Shown in pieces: positions 1-8,423 of a DNA stretch of 64,000 nt. Source of the stretch: Allobaileyella intestinalis (GTDB lineage: Bacteria; Bacillota; Clostridia; Peptostreptococcales; Anaerovoracaceae); contig NZ_VUNB01000001.1 of assembly GCF_009695865.1 (NCBI RefSeq), forward strand, positions 352,472 to 416,471, read 5' to 3'. Below the pieces are notes generated by a model. That model was not told where the DNA came from. It saw only the letters and a program-made list of their open reading frames with translations, and ran no database searches. The first letter of the stretch is position 1. The number at the start of each line of letters is the position of its first letter. The translations under genes and the position numbers were made by a program.

Positions 1-2016
1 ACCTTCAGCAGTGATATGACGGGCAGTAATGCAGTAATCCACAACTTCAGAAATCTGATGAATCTGGACAGCGGAATTTCAGGATGCAGCAAGTCTTCCG
101 GCTTCTCCGCCGCATCTCAGGATGCAGACCTTTCATGGAACGAATATATTAACGACATTAAATCCATGGACGGATCCCGTTCAGTAAAGATATACAATGC
201 TGATTCTGGTAAAGTCCTTTCAGAAAACAGCAATTTCCCGGGAATCAGTATTGACAACAGAAACCCTGTTTCATCCTATGAAGGAGGAGGCCATACAATT
301 TCCTCCGTTACATCCCAGGGAAGAATAAGTGGAACTTCAGCATCTTCGGGACTGTTCTCCGGCGTTGACATGTCTGACTGGGATCACGGTTTTACAGTTT
401 CTGATTTGACTTTGAGCAATTCAAAGTTCGAAGACCAAGGCCAGTCAGGAAAAGCCGAAGCAGATACAGGTGCTCTCTTTGGAACTGTTACAGGAAGCGG
501 ACAGCCCCTTTCAGTAAGCAATATTACTCTGAAAGGAAACACTCTTGAATCGGATGGAGACGCTAACAGAAGTGCAGGATTCCTTGCCGGATCAGCCGAA
601 GGCCTTTCATCGCTGAAGATAAAGGACGTAACAGTATCGGGTGGAAAAATAAATCTGGAAAAGGCTTCATATTTCGGGGGTCTGGCAGGTTCCGTAAAGA
701 GAGGAAACAGTGGGAAGACAGCACTGGATGTGTCCGGAATCAAAATTGATGCAAGGGGCACAGGAACCAGCAGTTTGTCTCTGAAAATGAAAAATGAGAA
801 ATCCCCATGGGGCGCCGGAGGATTGTTCGGCTGCCTGTCCGGAACAGGTGAAGGATCAGGGATTACAAATTCAGAATTGAGTATCAGCATGACCGCTGAA
901 AAAGATGGTGACAATTACGGAAGCCTGGGAGGTGTATCCGGAATCATTGATGGATCAGATCTTAAGGTTTCGGGAGTAACTGTTTCCCAGTCAGGCAGTA
1001 ATGGAATCATCCTTGATAACAAGAGCGGTGATGATAACAGCTACTCAGAATCTGCAGGAACTGGAGGAATTGCAGGAATTGTATCAGATTCTGTCCTGAA
1101 CATTCAGGATAGTGCTGTCCAGTCAGGAGATGAGCTGGCCCAGATCCACGGTCCTTGTAATACTGGAGGCCTTGCAGGCTACTCTGACAACAAGTCTTCA
1201 CTGAACATGAAAAACTGTCATGTGTCCGGCAAAAACTTCCTTACAGAGTCGGAAAGCAAGTGCACCGGCGCCATTGCAGGAAGAATCAGTGGAGAAGCTT
1301 CTATTGCAGGAACTTACGCATCCTCCTATGTATGCGGAGATGAGTCTGCAGGAGGATTTGCAGGCCTCCTTGATGGAAACAGAAAACAGTCCATTATGGA
1401 CTCTTACGCTTCAGGACACACCTACAGAGGCGGGTACTATGGCAGCGATATTCTGAAAAATGATAATCGCTGGGATTCCGGAAAACAATACGTAAATGTC
1501 CAGTTTGCCGAAAGTGGCCAGAAAATCGGAGGTTTTGCCGGTTCCATAGAAAACACAGAAACTGTGATCCGCCATTGCTATTCTACATGTTCCGTAACAG
1601 GCTCAGATTACGTTGGAGGTTTTGCCGGTTATGCAGAATCCCTTGCAGGAGTAGACTATTGTTACTCTGACGGCCCGGTAATAGTAAAAAACAGCACTTT
1701 CTCTGATCCTCATGCAGGAGATTTCGCAGGATTCAGCAAAGATACTATGGATATTACCAGGGCATCTGCAAAAAATAACTACTTTATAACAAACAGCAAT
1801 CCAGATGATTCTTACGCAAAAGAAGCTGGAATTTACAACAGTCCTGTTTCCGGAACAGGAAGGCCGGCCATCCCTTACGACAGGTATCTGGGCAGCACAT
1901 ATCCGCTGAAGACTGTACTTGAACTGGCCCAGTCGGATGGAGATTATCTCAGCAGTCTGTCTGAAGATGACAAGGGAAAGATACCGGCAGCTCATTACGG
2001 AGACTGGTCGCGGTAG
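1..2016 (+). CDS. GLUG-repeat surface protein, 5' end cut by window edge
   Basis: The reading frame is open from base 1, so the true start lies outside the window; 671 codons are visible. The visible protein is Ser/Gly/Asp/Asn-rich and built from about a dozen degenerate repeats around GGLAG, GGFAG or GGLFG followed by a short beta-strand-like stretch, which is the pattern of GLUG-type repeats in bacterial adhesins and beta-solenoids. No membrane helix or sorting signal is visible in this part. It is followed 47 bases later by a minor pilin-like gene and the pilus ATPases on the same strand, so it probably belongs to the pilus operon. A role as a pilus-tip or surface adhesin is inference from repeats and position. 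If its missing N terminus is a prepilin leader, it would be a very large minor pilin. Confidence 0.7.
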   Translation, partial: TFSSDMTGSNAVIHNFRNLMNLDSGISGCSKSSGFSAASQDADLSWNEYINDIKSMDGSRSVKIYNADSGKVLSENSNFPGISIDNRNPVSSYEGGGHTISSVTSQGRISGTSASSGLFSGVDMSDWDHGFTVSDLTLSNSKFEDQGQSGKAEADTGALFGTVTGSGQPLSVSNITLKGNTLESDGDANRSAGFLAGSAEGLSSLKIKDVTVSGGKINLEKASYFGGLAGSVKRGNSGKTALDVSGIKIDARGTGTSSLSLKMKNEKSPWGAGGLFGCLSGTGEGSGITNSELSISMTAEKDGDNYGSLGGVSGIIDGSDLKVSGVTVSQSGSNGIILDNKSGDDNSYSESAGTGGIAGIVSDSVLNIQDSAVQSGDELAQIHGPCNTGGLAGYSDNKSSLNMKNCHVSGKNFLTESESKCTGAIAGRISGEASIAGTYASSYVCGDESAGGFAGLLDGNRKQSIMDSYASGHTYRGGYYGSDILKNDNRWDSGKQYVNVQFAESGQKIGGFAGSIENTETVIRHCYSTCSVTGSDYVGGFAGYAESLAGVDYCYSDGPVIVKNSTFSDPHAGDFAGFSKDTMDITRASAKNNYFITNSNPDDSYAKEAGIYNSPVSGTGRPAIPYDRYLGSTYPLKTVLELAQSDGDYLSSLSEDDKGKIPAAHYGDWSR

Positions 2017-2063
2017 GTCCGCAGCCTTTCTCATCAGGATAGATTTTTTTCCATGGAGAACAT

Positions 2064-2651
2064 ATGAATCCAGTACGCAAAGTAAAAAACAAAATAAATT
2101 CACAGGAAGGAGCAACCCTTCTGATCGGGCTGTTCTTTTTCATCATGTGTGCTGTTGTGGCTGTGATCATTCTGGCTGCAGCCACAACTGCATCTGGCTC
2201 TGTGGGAACCTTGACAAGCAGCCAGCAGGCCTATTATTCGGCCACATCTGCTGCTAGAGTGATAAAAAGCCAGCTTCAGGACAAGAATAACGTTGTGGAC
2301 CTGAAAAAAGATTCTCCTGCCGGGGCCCCTGCAGATTTTCATCAGCTTCTGGTTAACGGCGCAGCTTCGGCAAGCCAGGGGAATACAGTAAACTATGACA
2401 TGAGCTTCAGCCTTTTCAATACCGGGGCTGAAGATGTGATGAAGAATGTTAAAGGCACCTTCACTATGTACGGAGGCGGGGACAGTCACAATCAGTACGA
2501 TATTGAGATCAACCTGGCTTATTATGACAAGAACAAGAAAATCTGCAACTACGTTGTAGATGCAGAAGCTTCTCCGGAAAGGGATTCCTCCGGTAATGTC
2601 ATCAGTGTGAGATGGCCGGATCCTCAGATTAAAGGAGGTTCCATGAAATGA
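2064..2651 (+). CDS. PilX/GspK-like minor pilin component
   Basis: A 195-residue protein with a short basic N terminus, then a single hydrophobic helix at about residues 15-40 and a soluble C-terminal domain with no motif I recognise. The helix begins EGATLLIGLFF, which resembles a prepilin junction, but the usual Glu at position 5 is missing. That is known for PilX- and GspK-type minor pilins. A GGAGAA ribosome site precedes ATG 2064. The stop overlaps the next start (ATGA at 2648-2651), so translation of the two is probably coupled. The position among pilin genes supports a minor pilin role; the exact class is uncertain. Confidence 0.6.
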   Translation: MNPVRKVKNKINSQEGATLLIGLFFFIMCAVVAVIILAAATTASGSVGTLTSSQQAYYSATSAARVIKSQLQDKNNVVDLKKDSPAGAPADFHQLLVNGAASASQGNTVNYDMSFSLFNTGAEDVMKNVKGTFTMYGGGDSHNQYDIEINLAYYDKNKKICNYVVDAEASPERDSSGNVISVRWPDPQIKGGSMK

Positions 2652-3001
2652 TGAAGTTTTCTGGAAAAAGGATATGGAAAAAAGTCAGAGACCGGTCTGG
2701 AGAGACTTTGCTGGAAGTCCTGGCAGGCCTCCTTATTGCGGCCCTTGGCGCTCTCCTTCTTGGCTCCACAGTGGCAGCTTCCGGAAATCTGATAAAGAAG
2801 AGCAGCTCAAAGATGAGCGCTGTATACGATAATGTCAGCCGCCTGGAGGAGGAAAGTGTGCCTGGTCAGCCTGTTGCCATGAAGATAAGTTTTGATGAAG
2901 CTGGAGACAGCCGTAAGCAGGTGGCCGAAATAGATATCAGGGACCTGACTTTGTACCAGTCCGGGGGGATTGTACAGATAATGCCAGAGAAGGGGAATTA
3001 A
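2648..3001 (+). CDS. Prepilin-type minor pilin
   Basis: This short 117-residue protein has a type IV prepilin N terminus: a basic leader, then SGETLLEVLAGLLIAALGAL. The processing glycine, the hydrophobic helix and the glutamate at mature position 5 are all present, but the residue after the cut is Glu rather than the usual Phe or Met. The remaining ~75 residues are a small soluble domain. It starts inside the stop of the previous gene and ends one base before the next start region, so it sits in a tight operon. It is probably a minor pilin that primes or decorates the fibre. Confidence 0.72.
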   Translation: MMKFSGKRIWKKVRDRSGETLLEVLAGLLIAALGALLLGSTVAASGNLIKKSSSKMSAVYDNVSRLEEESVPGQPVAMKISFDEAGDSRKQVAEIDIRDLTLYQSGGIVQIMPEKGN

Positions 3002-3002
3002 G

Positions 3003-3593
3003 ATGATTTCCTTGAAAAATGCAATTGGATATTTGAGAAAAAAAGGAAGAAACACCGGGGGATTTACTCTTGTGGAGATGCTGGTAGTAGTACTGCTGAT
3101 CGGTTTGCTGGGAACAGTAACGGCAGCAGGAATCCCGGCGGTAAGGCAGTCTTACAGAAATGTTAAGATGAGGGCTAACGCCCAGACCCTTTTGTCCACA
3201 TCTATCTCACGGACAACGGATATTTTCCGGAATGCCGATTTATCAACAACTGACGGAAATACAGAAGAGCCGGTTTTTCTGGATGGAAGAAACGGAGTAC
3301 CTGTAAAGCTTATGACCGTCAGGGAAATTTACAGCACCCATGATATTGGAGAAGCTCCGGGCATTATTGTTGAACAGTATGTAATCAGGGATGAGAACGG
3401 TGATTACAAGGCAGATGAAGACAACCAGGTGATGCTTCTTACGGAGAAAACCGTGTCAGACGGAATGAAGGAGTCTCTGACTTACAGTTACAATAAAGAT
3501 AAGGGAGTTTTTTCCGGAAAGATAACAATTTACGACAGCAGTGGTCACAAAATAGTTTCGCAGAGTTTTAAAGTAAGACCACTTAACAGCTGA
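3003..3593 (+). CDS. Prepilin-type minor pilin with canonical FTLVE motif
   Basis: The 196-residue product has a basic leader of about 20 residues and then GGFTLVEMLVVVLLIGLLG, the classic substrate of prepilin peptidase with Glu at mature position 5. The helix is followed by a ~150-residue soluble domain that is probably beta-rich. It is larger than the major pilin encoded at 7839. Its place just ahead of pilB and after two other pilin-like genes suggests a minor or priming pilin. No disulfide-forming cysteine pair is visible. Confidence 0.8.
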   Translation: MISLKNAIGYLRKKGRNTGGFTLVEMLVVVLLIGLLGTVTAAGIPAVRQSYRNVKMRANAQTLLSTSISRTTDIFRNADLSTTDGNTEEPVFLDGRNGVPVKLMTVREIYSTHDIGEAPGIIVEQYVIRDENGDYKADEDNQVMLLTEKTVSDGMKESLTYSYNKDKGVFSGKITIYDSSGHKIVSQSFKVRPLNS

Positions 3594-3609
3594 TACGAGG
3601 GGATAATCT

Positions 3610-5310
3610 ATGGCAGGAAATAAATACAAGAGACTTGGAGACATGCTGGTAGCAGACAAGGCAATTACTGAAGATCAGCTTATGGAAGCCCTGGCTCTTC
3701 AGAAGAAGTCCCATGACCGGCTTGGAAAAGTATTGATAGATAATAATATTATTTCTGAGGGACAGCTTATAGACACCCTCAGCCGGCAGCTGGGAATCGA
3801 TTACATAGACCTGTCTTCCGCTGACATTGATCCTTCAGTAGTAAAATACGTGCCCAGAAGCGTTGCAAGAAAGTATTCTGTAGTTCCTGTAAAAGTAGTG
3901 AGGGATGTGCTTTATCTTGCAATGGCCGATCCTCTGAATTTCCCTGCAATTGAAGAAGTCAGAAGAACTTCCAAGCTCCGTATTGTACAGATGATAGCAA
4001 GTACAAGAGGAGTGGAGCATGCTATAAGCACTCTCTATGGAAATGAAGGTGCGGCAGAAGCAATATCTCAGATGAGGGCTGAGGCCGGGCTCTGGAGCGA
4101 AGGGGCTGACCAGACAAATGAAGAGGAAGGTAACCGGGCAGCGGCTCCGGCTATCCGCCTTGTGAACTCCATAATAGAAAGAGGAGTAAACGAGAACGCC
4201 AGCGACATCCACTTCGAGCCTTCTGTAGATGATATGCACGTCCGCATGAGAATTGACGGAAGACTCCACAATATCATCAATATTCCTAAAGATATTCAGG
4301 ATTCTGTAATTTCCCGGCTTAAGATCATGGGCCGCATGAACCTCGTGGAAAGAAGAATCCCTCAGGATGGAAGAGCAAGGATCCGTTTCAGAGGAAAGTC
4401 CATTGACTTGAGAATGTCCACTCTTCCTACGGTTTCAGGAGAGAAGGTGGTAATAAGGCTTCTTTCACAGGACATGGGCCTTCTTGACCGCAAAGGCATT
4501 GGCATTACACCGGAAGAATCTGTGAAACTGGACAAGATCATGGCTTCCACCAGTGGTGTTATTCTGATTGTAGGTCCAACAGGCAGCGGAAAATCCTCCA
4601 CCATGTACACTCTTCTGCGGGAACTGCTGGACGAGTCGGTAAATCTTGTTACCTTGGAAGATCCTGTAGAATACACAATACAGGGAGCAACTCAGGTGCA
4701 GATCAACGAGGCTACAGGGCTTACCTTTGCCAGCGGCCTCCGGTCAGTTCTGAGACAGGACCCTGATATAATTTGTGTAGGAGAAATCAGAGATGGAGAA
4801 ACTGCAGAAATAGCTATGAGAGCGGCCATGACCGGCCATCTGGTAATCTCTACCATTCACACTGAAGATGCGGTATCTGCTGTGGACAGGCTTAAGGACA
4901 TGGGCGTAGAGCCATATCTGATTGCCGGCGGACTCAGAGGCGTGATTTCCCAGAGACTTCTCAGAAGAGTATGTCCTAACTGCAGAGAGGAATACGTTCC
5001 GGATTCAGCAAAAATCCGGCTGGCCGGAATGGACCCGGGATTAAATATCAGATATTACAGAGGAAGAGGCTGCGAGCAGTGCTTCCATACAGGATACAGA
5101 GGCAGAACAGGAGTCTTTGAGATACTGCCTGTAACAGCAGATTTAAGAAAAGCAATCACCAGAAATGAAGACAAAGACAGAATCCGCCAGCTTATGGACG
5201 AAGCGGGATTCCAGTCTATGAACAAAAGTGCAGAGACCCTTGTTGCCAGAGGGATCACCACAGTTGAGGAAGTATGCAGGGTGCTGGCAATAACAGATCA
5301 GGATTTTTAG
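3610..5310 (+). CDS. pilB: Type IV pilus assembly ATPase PilB
   Basis: This cytoplasmic hexameric ATPase powers pilus extension. The 566-residue length fits PilB/GspE. The N-terminal third is a MshEN/GspE-N-like domain (residues ~5-150). The ATPase core carries Walker A GPTGSGKSST near residue 322, the Asp/His boxes, and the Walker B-like DPDIICVGEIRDGET near 385 followed by TGHLVISTIHT. Two CxxC pairs (CPNC near 456 and CEQC near 487) form the metal-binding insert typical of PilB but not PilT. It sits between minor pilins and pilT and overlaps the long reading frame of pilT at its 3' end. Confidence 0.95.
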   Translation: MAGNKYKRLGDMLVADKAITEDQLMEALALQKKSHDRLGKVLIDNNIISEGQLIDTLSRQLGIDYIDLSSADIDPSVVKYVPRSVARKYSVVPVKVVRDVLYLAMADPLNFPAIEEVRRTSKLRIVQMIASTRGVEHAISTLYGNEGAAEAISQMRAEAGLWSEGADQTNEEEGNRAAAPAIRLVNSIIERGVNENASDIHFEPSVDDMHVRMRIDGRLHNIINIPKDIQDSVISRLKIMGRMNLVERRIPQDGRARIRFRGKSIDLRMSTLPTVSGEKVVIRLLSQDMGLLDRKGIGITPEESVKLDKIMASTSGVILIVGPTGSGKSSTMYTLLRELLDESVNLVTLEDPVEYTIQGATQVQINEATGLTFASGLRSVLRQDPDIICVGEIRDGETAEIAMRAAMTGHLVISTIHTEDAVSAVDRLKDMGVEPYLIAGGLRGVISQRLLRRVCPNCREEYVPDSAKIRLAGMDPGLNIRYYRGRGCEQCFHTGYRGRTGVFEILPVTADLRKAITRNEDKDRIRQLMDEAGFQSMNKSAETLVARGITTVEEVCRVLAITDQDF

Positions 5311-5345
5311 GAAAATATCGTCCCGAAGGGAGTAGTGGAGTAGTA

Positions 5346-6398
5346 ATGTTCGCAGAAGAAGTTGTTAGGCAGGCAGCGGAGCTTGGAGCTTCAGATATTC
5401 ATCTTGTAAAAGGACTTCCGGTTCGCGTAAGGATTGACGGAAGCCTTCAGAATATGGGAAGCAGAATCCTTTCCCATGAAGACTGCGAGAAAATTGCCAT
5501 GGAGCTTGGCGGGGAAAAATATGATTCAATCCGCTCCATAGGTGAGCTGGACCTGGGCGGCACCCTGGCCGGACGGAGGGTGAGAATCAACCTTTTCCGC
5601 CAGCAGGCCAGCGTTTCTGCAGCAATCCGTATTCTGAACGACCATATTCCCAAGCTTTCCAGCCTGGGACTGCCGCCTGTAGTAAATCAGTTTTCCACAT
5701 GGAACAAGGGAATAATTCTTGTAACAGGTGAGACAGGCAGCGGAAAGTCCACCACAATGGCTTCCGTCCTGGACCAGATAAATCACAACAGGCATCTCCA
5801 CATCATAACCTTGGAAGATCCAATAGAATATGTCTACATACCTGACAAGTGTGTGATCAATCAAAGAGAAATCGGAAAAGACACAGAGAGTTACGAAACT
5901 GGCCTGAGAGCAATTCTCAGAGAAGATCCGGATATTATCCTCATAGGAGAGATGAGAGATCTTACAACCATAGAAACGGCTTTAACGGCTGCAGAGACGG
6001 GCCATCTAGTGTTTGCCACACTTCACACAAACAACGCAGCCGATGCTGTGGACCGGATGACTGGGATTTTTCCTGAAAACCGCCAGCCCCAGATCCGCCT
6101 TCAGCTCTCTATGACTCTCAAGGCAGTACTGTCCCAGCAGCTTCTTGTGAGAAAATCAGGACATGGCAGGGTGGCAGCCTGCGAAGCAATGGTGGTGACG
6201 CCAGCTATCCGGAACCTTATCAGAGAAGGAAAGACGCCTCAGATCTATTCGGCGATTCTATCCTCCGCAGGTCAGGGAAGCATCACTATGGAAAACTGCC
6301 TGGTGAACATGGTCATGGACGGAATTATTTCTCAGGAAACCGCTCTTGAGGCTGCAGAAGACAAAGAATTTTTCCGGAAAAGGCTGGGAATAAGATAA
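5346..6398 (+). CDS. pilT: Type IV pilus retraction ATPase PilT
   Basis: PilT pulls pili back by depolymerising them into the membrane. The frame is open from 5274 inside pilB, but ATG 5346 is preferred: it has GGGAG/GGAG upstream and gives the usual ~350 residues beginning FAEEVVRQAAELGASDIHL, the normal PilT start. Walker A GETGSGKSTT lies near residue 128, Walker B DPDIILIGEMRDLTTIE follows, then ETGHLVFATLHTNNA. The tetracysteine insert of PilB is absent. Having both PilB and PilT implies dynamic pili, able to twitch or take up DNA, rather than a static secretion pseudopilus. Confidence 0.93.
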   Translation: MFAEEVVRQAAELGASDIHLVKGLPVRVRIDGSLQNMGSRILSHEDCEKIAMELGGEKYDSIRSIGELDLGGTLAGRRVRINLFRQQASVSAAIRILNDHIPKLSSLGLPPVVNQFSTWNKGIILVTGETGSGKSTTMASVLDQINHNRHLHIITLEDPIEYVYIPDKCVINQREIGKDTESYETGLRAILREDPDIILIGEMRDLTTIETALTAAETGHLVFATLHTNNAADAVDRMTGIFPENRQPQIRLQLSMTLKAVLSQQLLVRKSGHGRVAACEAMVVTPAIRNLIREGKTPQIYSAILSSAGQGSITMENCLVNMVMDGIISQETALEAAEDKEFFRKRLGIR

Positions 6399-6416
6399 TA
6401 CACAGGAGCTTGTTTA

Positions 6417-7625
6417 ATGAATACATACAAGTACACAGCATTGTCGCCAGACGGAACACCCACCAAGGGAGTTGTTCAGGCCGTAGATGAATATGATGCT
6501 GTTGATAAAATAAAGGCCACATGCCCAATTGTCACCAATATCTCTGCCGTCAAGGAAAAAAAGGGCATTCTCAATGCGGAGATTGGCGGCAGGAAGATAA
6601 ATCAGAAGAATCTGTCGGTAATGTGTTCTCAGTTCGCAATCATCCTCCAGTCAGGAGTGAATATCGCCCGGGCCATGGAGATGATCAGCACCCAGATTGA
6701 CGACAAGAAGCTGAAGAAAATCCTTGCAGGAGCAGCTCAGGATGTTTCCCAGGGAACTGGAGTAGCAGATTCTTTTGAGAGGAACGGCCCGGATCTGCCG
6801 GCAACTTTCATTGAATCAGTACGGGCAGGAGAGAAGTCAGGAACCATTGACAGATCTTTCCGTCAGATGGAACAGTACTATGAAAGAGCATACAAGACTG
6901 AACAGAAAGTCCGTCAGGCTCTCACGTATCCGGCCTTCGTAATTGTAATTGCCATTATAGTTCTTATAGTGGTCATGGCCAAGGTAATACCAACTCTGGC
7001 TGCTACTTTTTCAGATCTTGGTGGAAAGATGCCGGCCATCACAAAGACCATGATTGGAATGTCCCACTTCTTTGGCTCCCACTGGATTCCAATTGTGTCA
7101 GTGATTGTTTTGATGGCCCTGGGAATTGAGATCTCTACTTTAACGGAAAAAGGTCATATCTTCTGGAGCCGTGTGGCCCTTAAGATGCCTGTGGTGGGAA
7201 ATATTAATGTACTCAGTGCCAGCAGCCAGTTTGCCAACACCATGGCTGTTCTTCTTTCGGCAGGCCTGGGGGTAGATGAAGCCGTTGATGTTACTGGAAA
7301 ATCTCTAAGCAATTACATTTTAAAGGCAGAAGTACGGAACATTACCAGCTATCTTCAGGAAGGCAGGTCTCTGGGCGATTGTATGAAGAGGTGCAAGCAC
7401 TTTCCTGACACCCTTGTGGATATGTGTTCCGTCGGAGAAGAGACAGGTGAGTTGGACCAGACACTGAGAACTACGGGCCAGTACTTCGATAATGAGGCTG
7501 ACCATGCTACTAAACAGGCAATAGCCAAACTGGAACCTACTATTTTGATACTCCTTGCATTCTTTGCAGGTTTCATAGTATTTGCTATTTATCTGCCAAT
7601 ATTTACGATGTACAATTACATGTAG
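6417..7625 (+). CDS. pilC: Type IV pilus inner-membrane platform protein PilC
   Basis: PilC is the polytopic membrane platform on which PilB and PilT act. The 402-residue protein has two T2SSF domains, each ending in membrane helices: one helix at about residues 165-190, one near 215-240, and a final one at about 372-398 close to the C terminus. The N terminus (MNTYKYTALSPDGTPTKG) is typical of the family. It follows pilT after 18 bases. It is the last gene before a gap that carries a promoter candidate for the major pilin. Confidence 0.92.
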   Translation: MNTYKYTALSPDGTPTKGVVQAVDEYDAVDKIKATCPIVTNISAVKEKKGILNAEIGGRKINQKNLSVMCSQFAIILQSGVNIARAMEMISTQIDDKKLKKILAGAAQDVSQGTGVADSFERNGPDLPATFIESVRAGEKSGTIDRSFRQMEQYYERAYKTEQKVRQALTYPAFVIVIAIIVLIVVMAKVIPTLAATFSDLGGKMPAITKTMIGMSHFFGSHWIPIVSVIVLMALGIEISTLTEKGHIFWSRVALKMPVVGNINVLSASSQFANTMAVLLSAGLGVDEAVDVTGKSLSNYILKAEVRNITSYLQEGRSLGDCMKRCKHFPDTLVDMCSVGEETGELDQTLRTTGQYFDNEADHATKQAIAKLEPTILILLAFFAGFIVFAIYLPIFTMYNYM

Positions 7626-7691
7626 ATGCGTGTTGTTGATTAATAACGAAATTAAGGACAATCTTTTGTGGAAAATCGGTCACAAAATCGG

Positions 7692-7720
7692 TTGTGTTTT
7701 GTTTTATACCGTAGTAAAAT
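7692..7720 (+). promoter_or_regulatory. Candidate promoter for the major pilin gene
   Basis: TTGTGT (7692-7697) and TAAAAT (7715-7720) are separated by exactly 17 bases, and the start codon lies ~118 bases downstream. A short hairpin CACAA/TTGTG (7681-7696) with a T-rich tail just upstream could weakly end the pilC transcript. AAAATCGGT occurs twice in this gap (around 7671 and 7684). A separate promoter would fit the need for far more pilin than platform protein. Confidence 0.45.
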
Positions 7721-7838
7721 TTAACCATAGATTCAATATGAATTTATTAAGTGCAGTTTCCAATTGCCATTTTCTGCAGAAATAAGTGCATGGATGGCTG
7801 GTGAATAAGAAAATTATCAAGAAAGGAAGATGATCGAG

Positions 7839-8231
7839 ATGATCAGAAAGATGAGAGAGAACGGAAAGAAAGGTTTCACACTGGCAGAGCTTCTTATTGT
7901 AGTTGCTATTATTGCAGTTCTGGTTGCCATCAGTATTCCAATTTTCTCAGCACAGCTGGAGAAGTCAAGAGAGGCAACAGATGCAGCAAACATCAGATCT
8001 GCATATGCTGAGGTTTCTGCAGACTTGCTTACGGACGATTCTTCTAATACGTCTGTTAAAGTACCTGCAAAGCAGAAGAAAGCAGGCTGGCAGGGAACTG
8101 ACTATAATTCCAAGGACAACGACAGCACAATTGGTGGTCAGAAGGTAGAAGCTTCAACAACAGGCTGGACAGTTGCTGCTAACAAAGATAATAATGGTAA
8201 TAATACAGTTACCATTACTGCTCAGAAGTAA
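7839..8231 (+). CDS. pilA: Major type IV pilin (PilA-like)
   Basis: The protein has a basic leader, then KKGFTLAELLIVVAIIAVLV, the canonical prepilin motif with cleavage after Gly, Phe at +1 and Glu at +5. The helix continues to IPIFSAQLEKSREATDAANIRSA, as in Gram-positive PilA proteins. Two ATGs are possible; 7839 is chosen because AAGGAAG (7823-7829) sits 9 bases away, while ATG 7830 touches the ribosome site. The mature protein is only ~120 residues, rich in Asn, Thr and Lys, with no cysteine. It has its own promoter candidate and terminator, as expected for an abundant fibre subunit. Confidence 0.88.
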   Translation: MIRKMRENGKKGFTLAELLIVVAIIAVLVAISIPIFSAQLEKSREATDAANIRSAYAEVSADLLTDDSSNTSVKVPAKQKKAGWQGTDYNSKDNDSTIGGQKVEASTTGWTVAANKDNNGNNTVTITAQK

Positions 8232-8288
8232 TGGGACAGATTGAGGGTCTCAATCTGGAATATATTGTTCAGCGGAATTACTGGATTC

Positions 8289-8318
8289 AAAGCCTTCGCC
8301 TTTGGGTGAAGGCTTTTA
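8289..8318 (+). terminator. Intrinsic terminator after the major pilin
   Basis: An 11-bp stem AAGCCTTCGCC / GGTGAAGGCTT (one wobble) with a short loop is followed by a TTTT run, 58 bases after the pilin stop. Confidence 0.85.
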
Positions 8319-8326
8319 TCATGCCG

Positions 8327-8361
8327 CAAAAAAGGGCTTCCACAGATGGTGGAAGACCCTT
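8327..8361 (-). terminator. Intrinsic terminator of the trk operon (minus strand)
   Basis: Read on the minus strand, GGG..TTCCAC pairs with GTGGAA..CCC and is followed by a run of six T. It lies ~60 bases past the end of the second trkH. It sits back to back with the pilin terminator, insulating two convergent operons. Confidence 0.8.
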
Positions 8362-8423
8362 CATTGTAAGTTGATAAAACATTGTGCCACTTTATGATGG
8401 TTTAATTATGAATATGCCGGAAT

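Noticed and set aside
384..914. 176-codon minus-strand frame inside the GLUG gene and similar long antisense frames in pilB, asnA, priA and the PBP gene
   Set aside because: They are frame shadows of strongly coding opposite-strand genes, without ribosome sites or family motifs.
16..2016. Treating the first gene as complete from ATG 16
   Set aside because: The frame is open upstream to base 1, there is no ribosome site before ATG 16 and no signal peptide follows.
5274..5345. Longer N terminus of PilT starting within pilB
   Set aside because: ATG 5346 has the ribosome site and gives the conserved family start.
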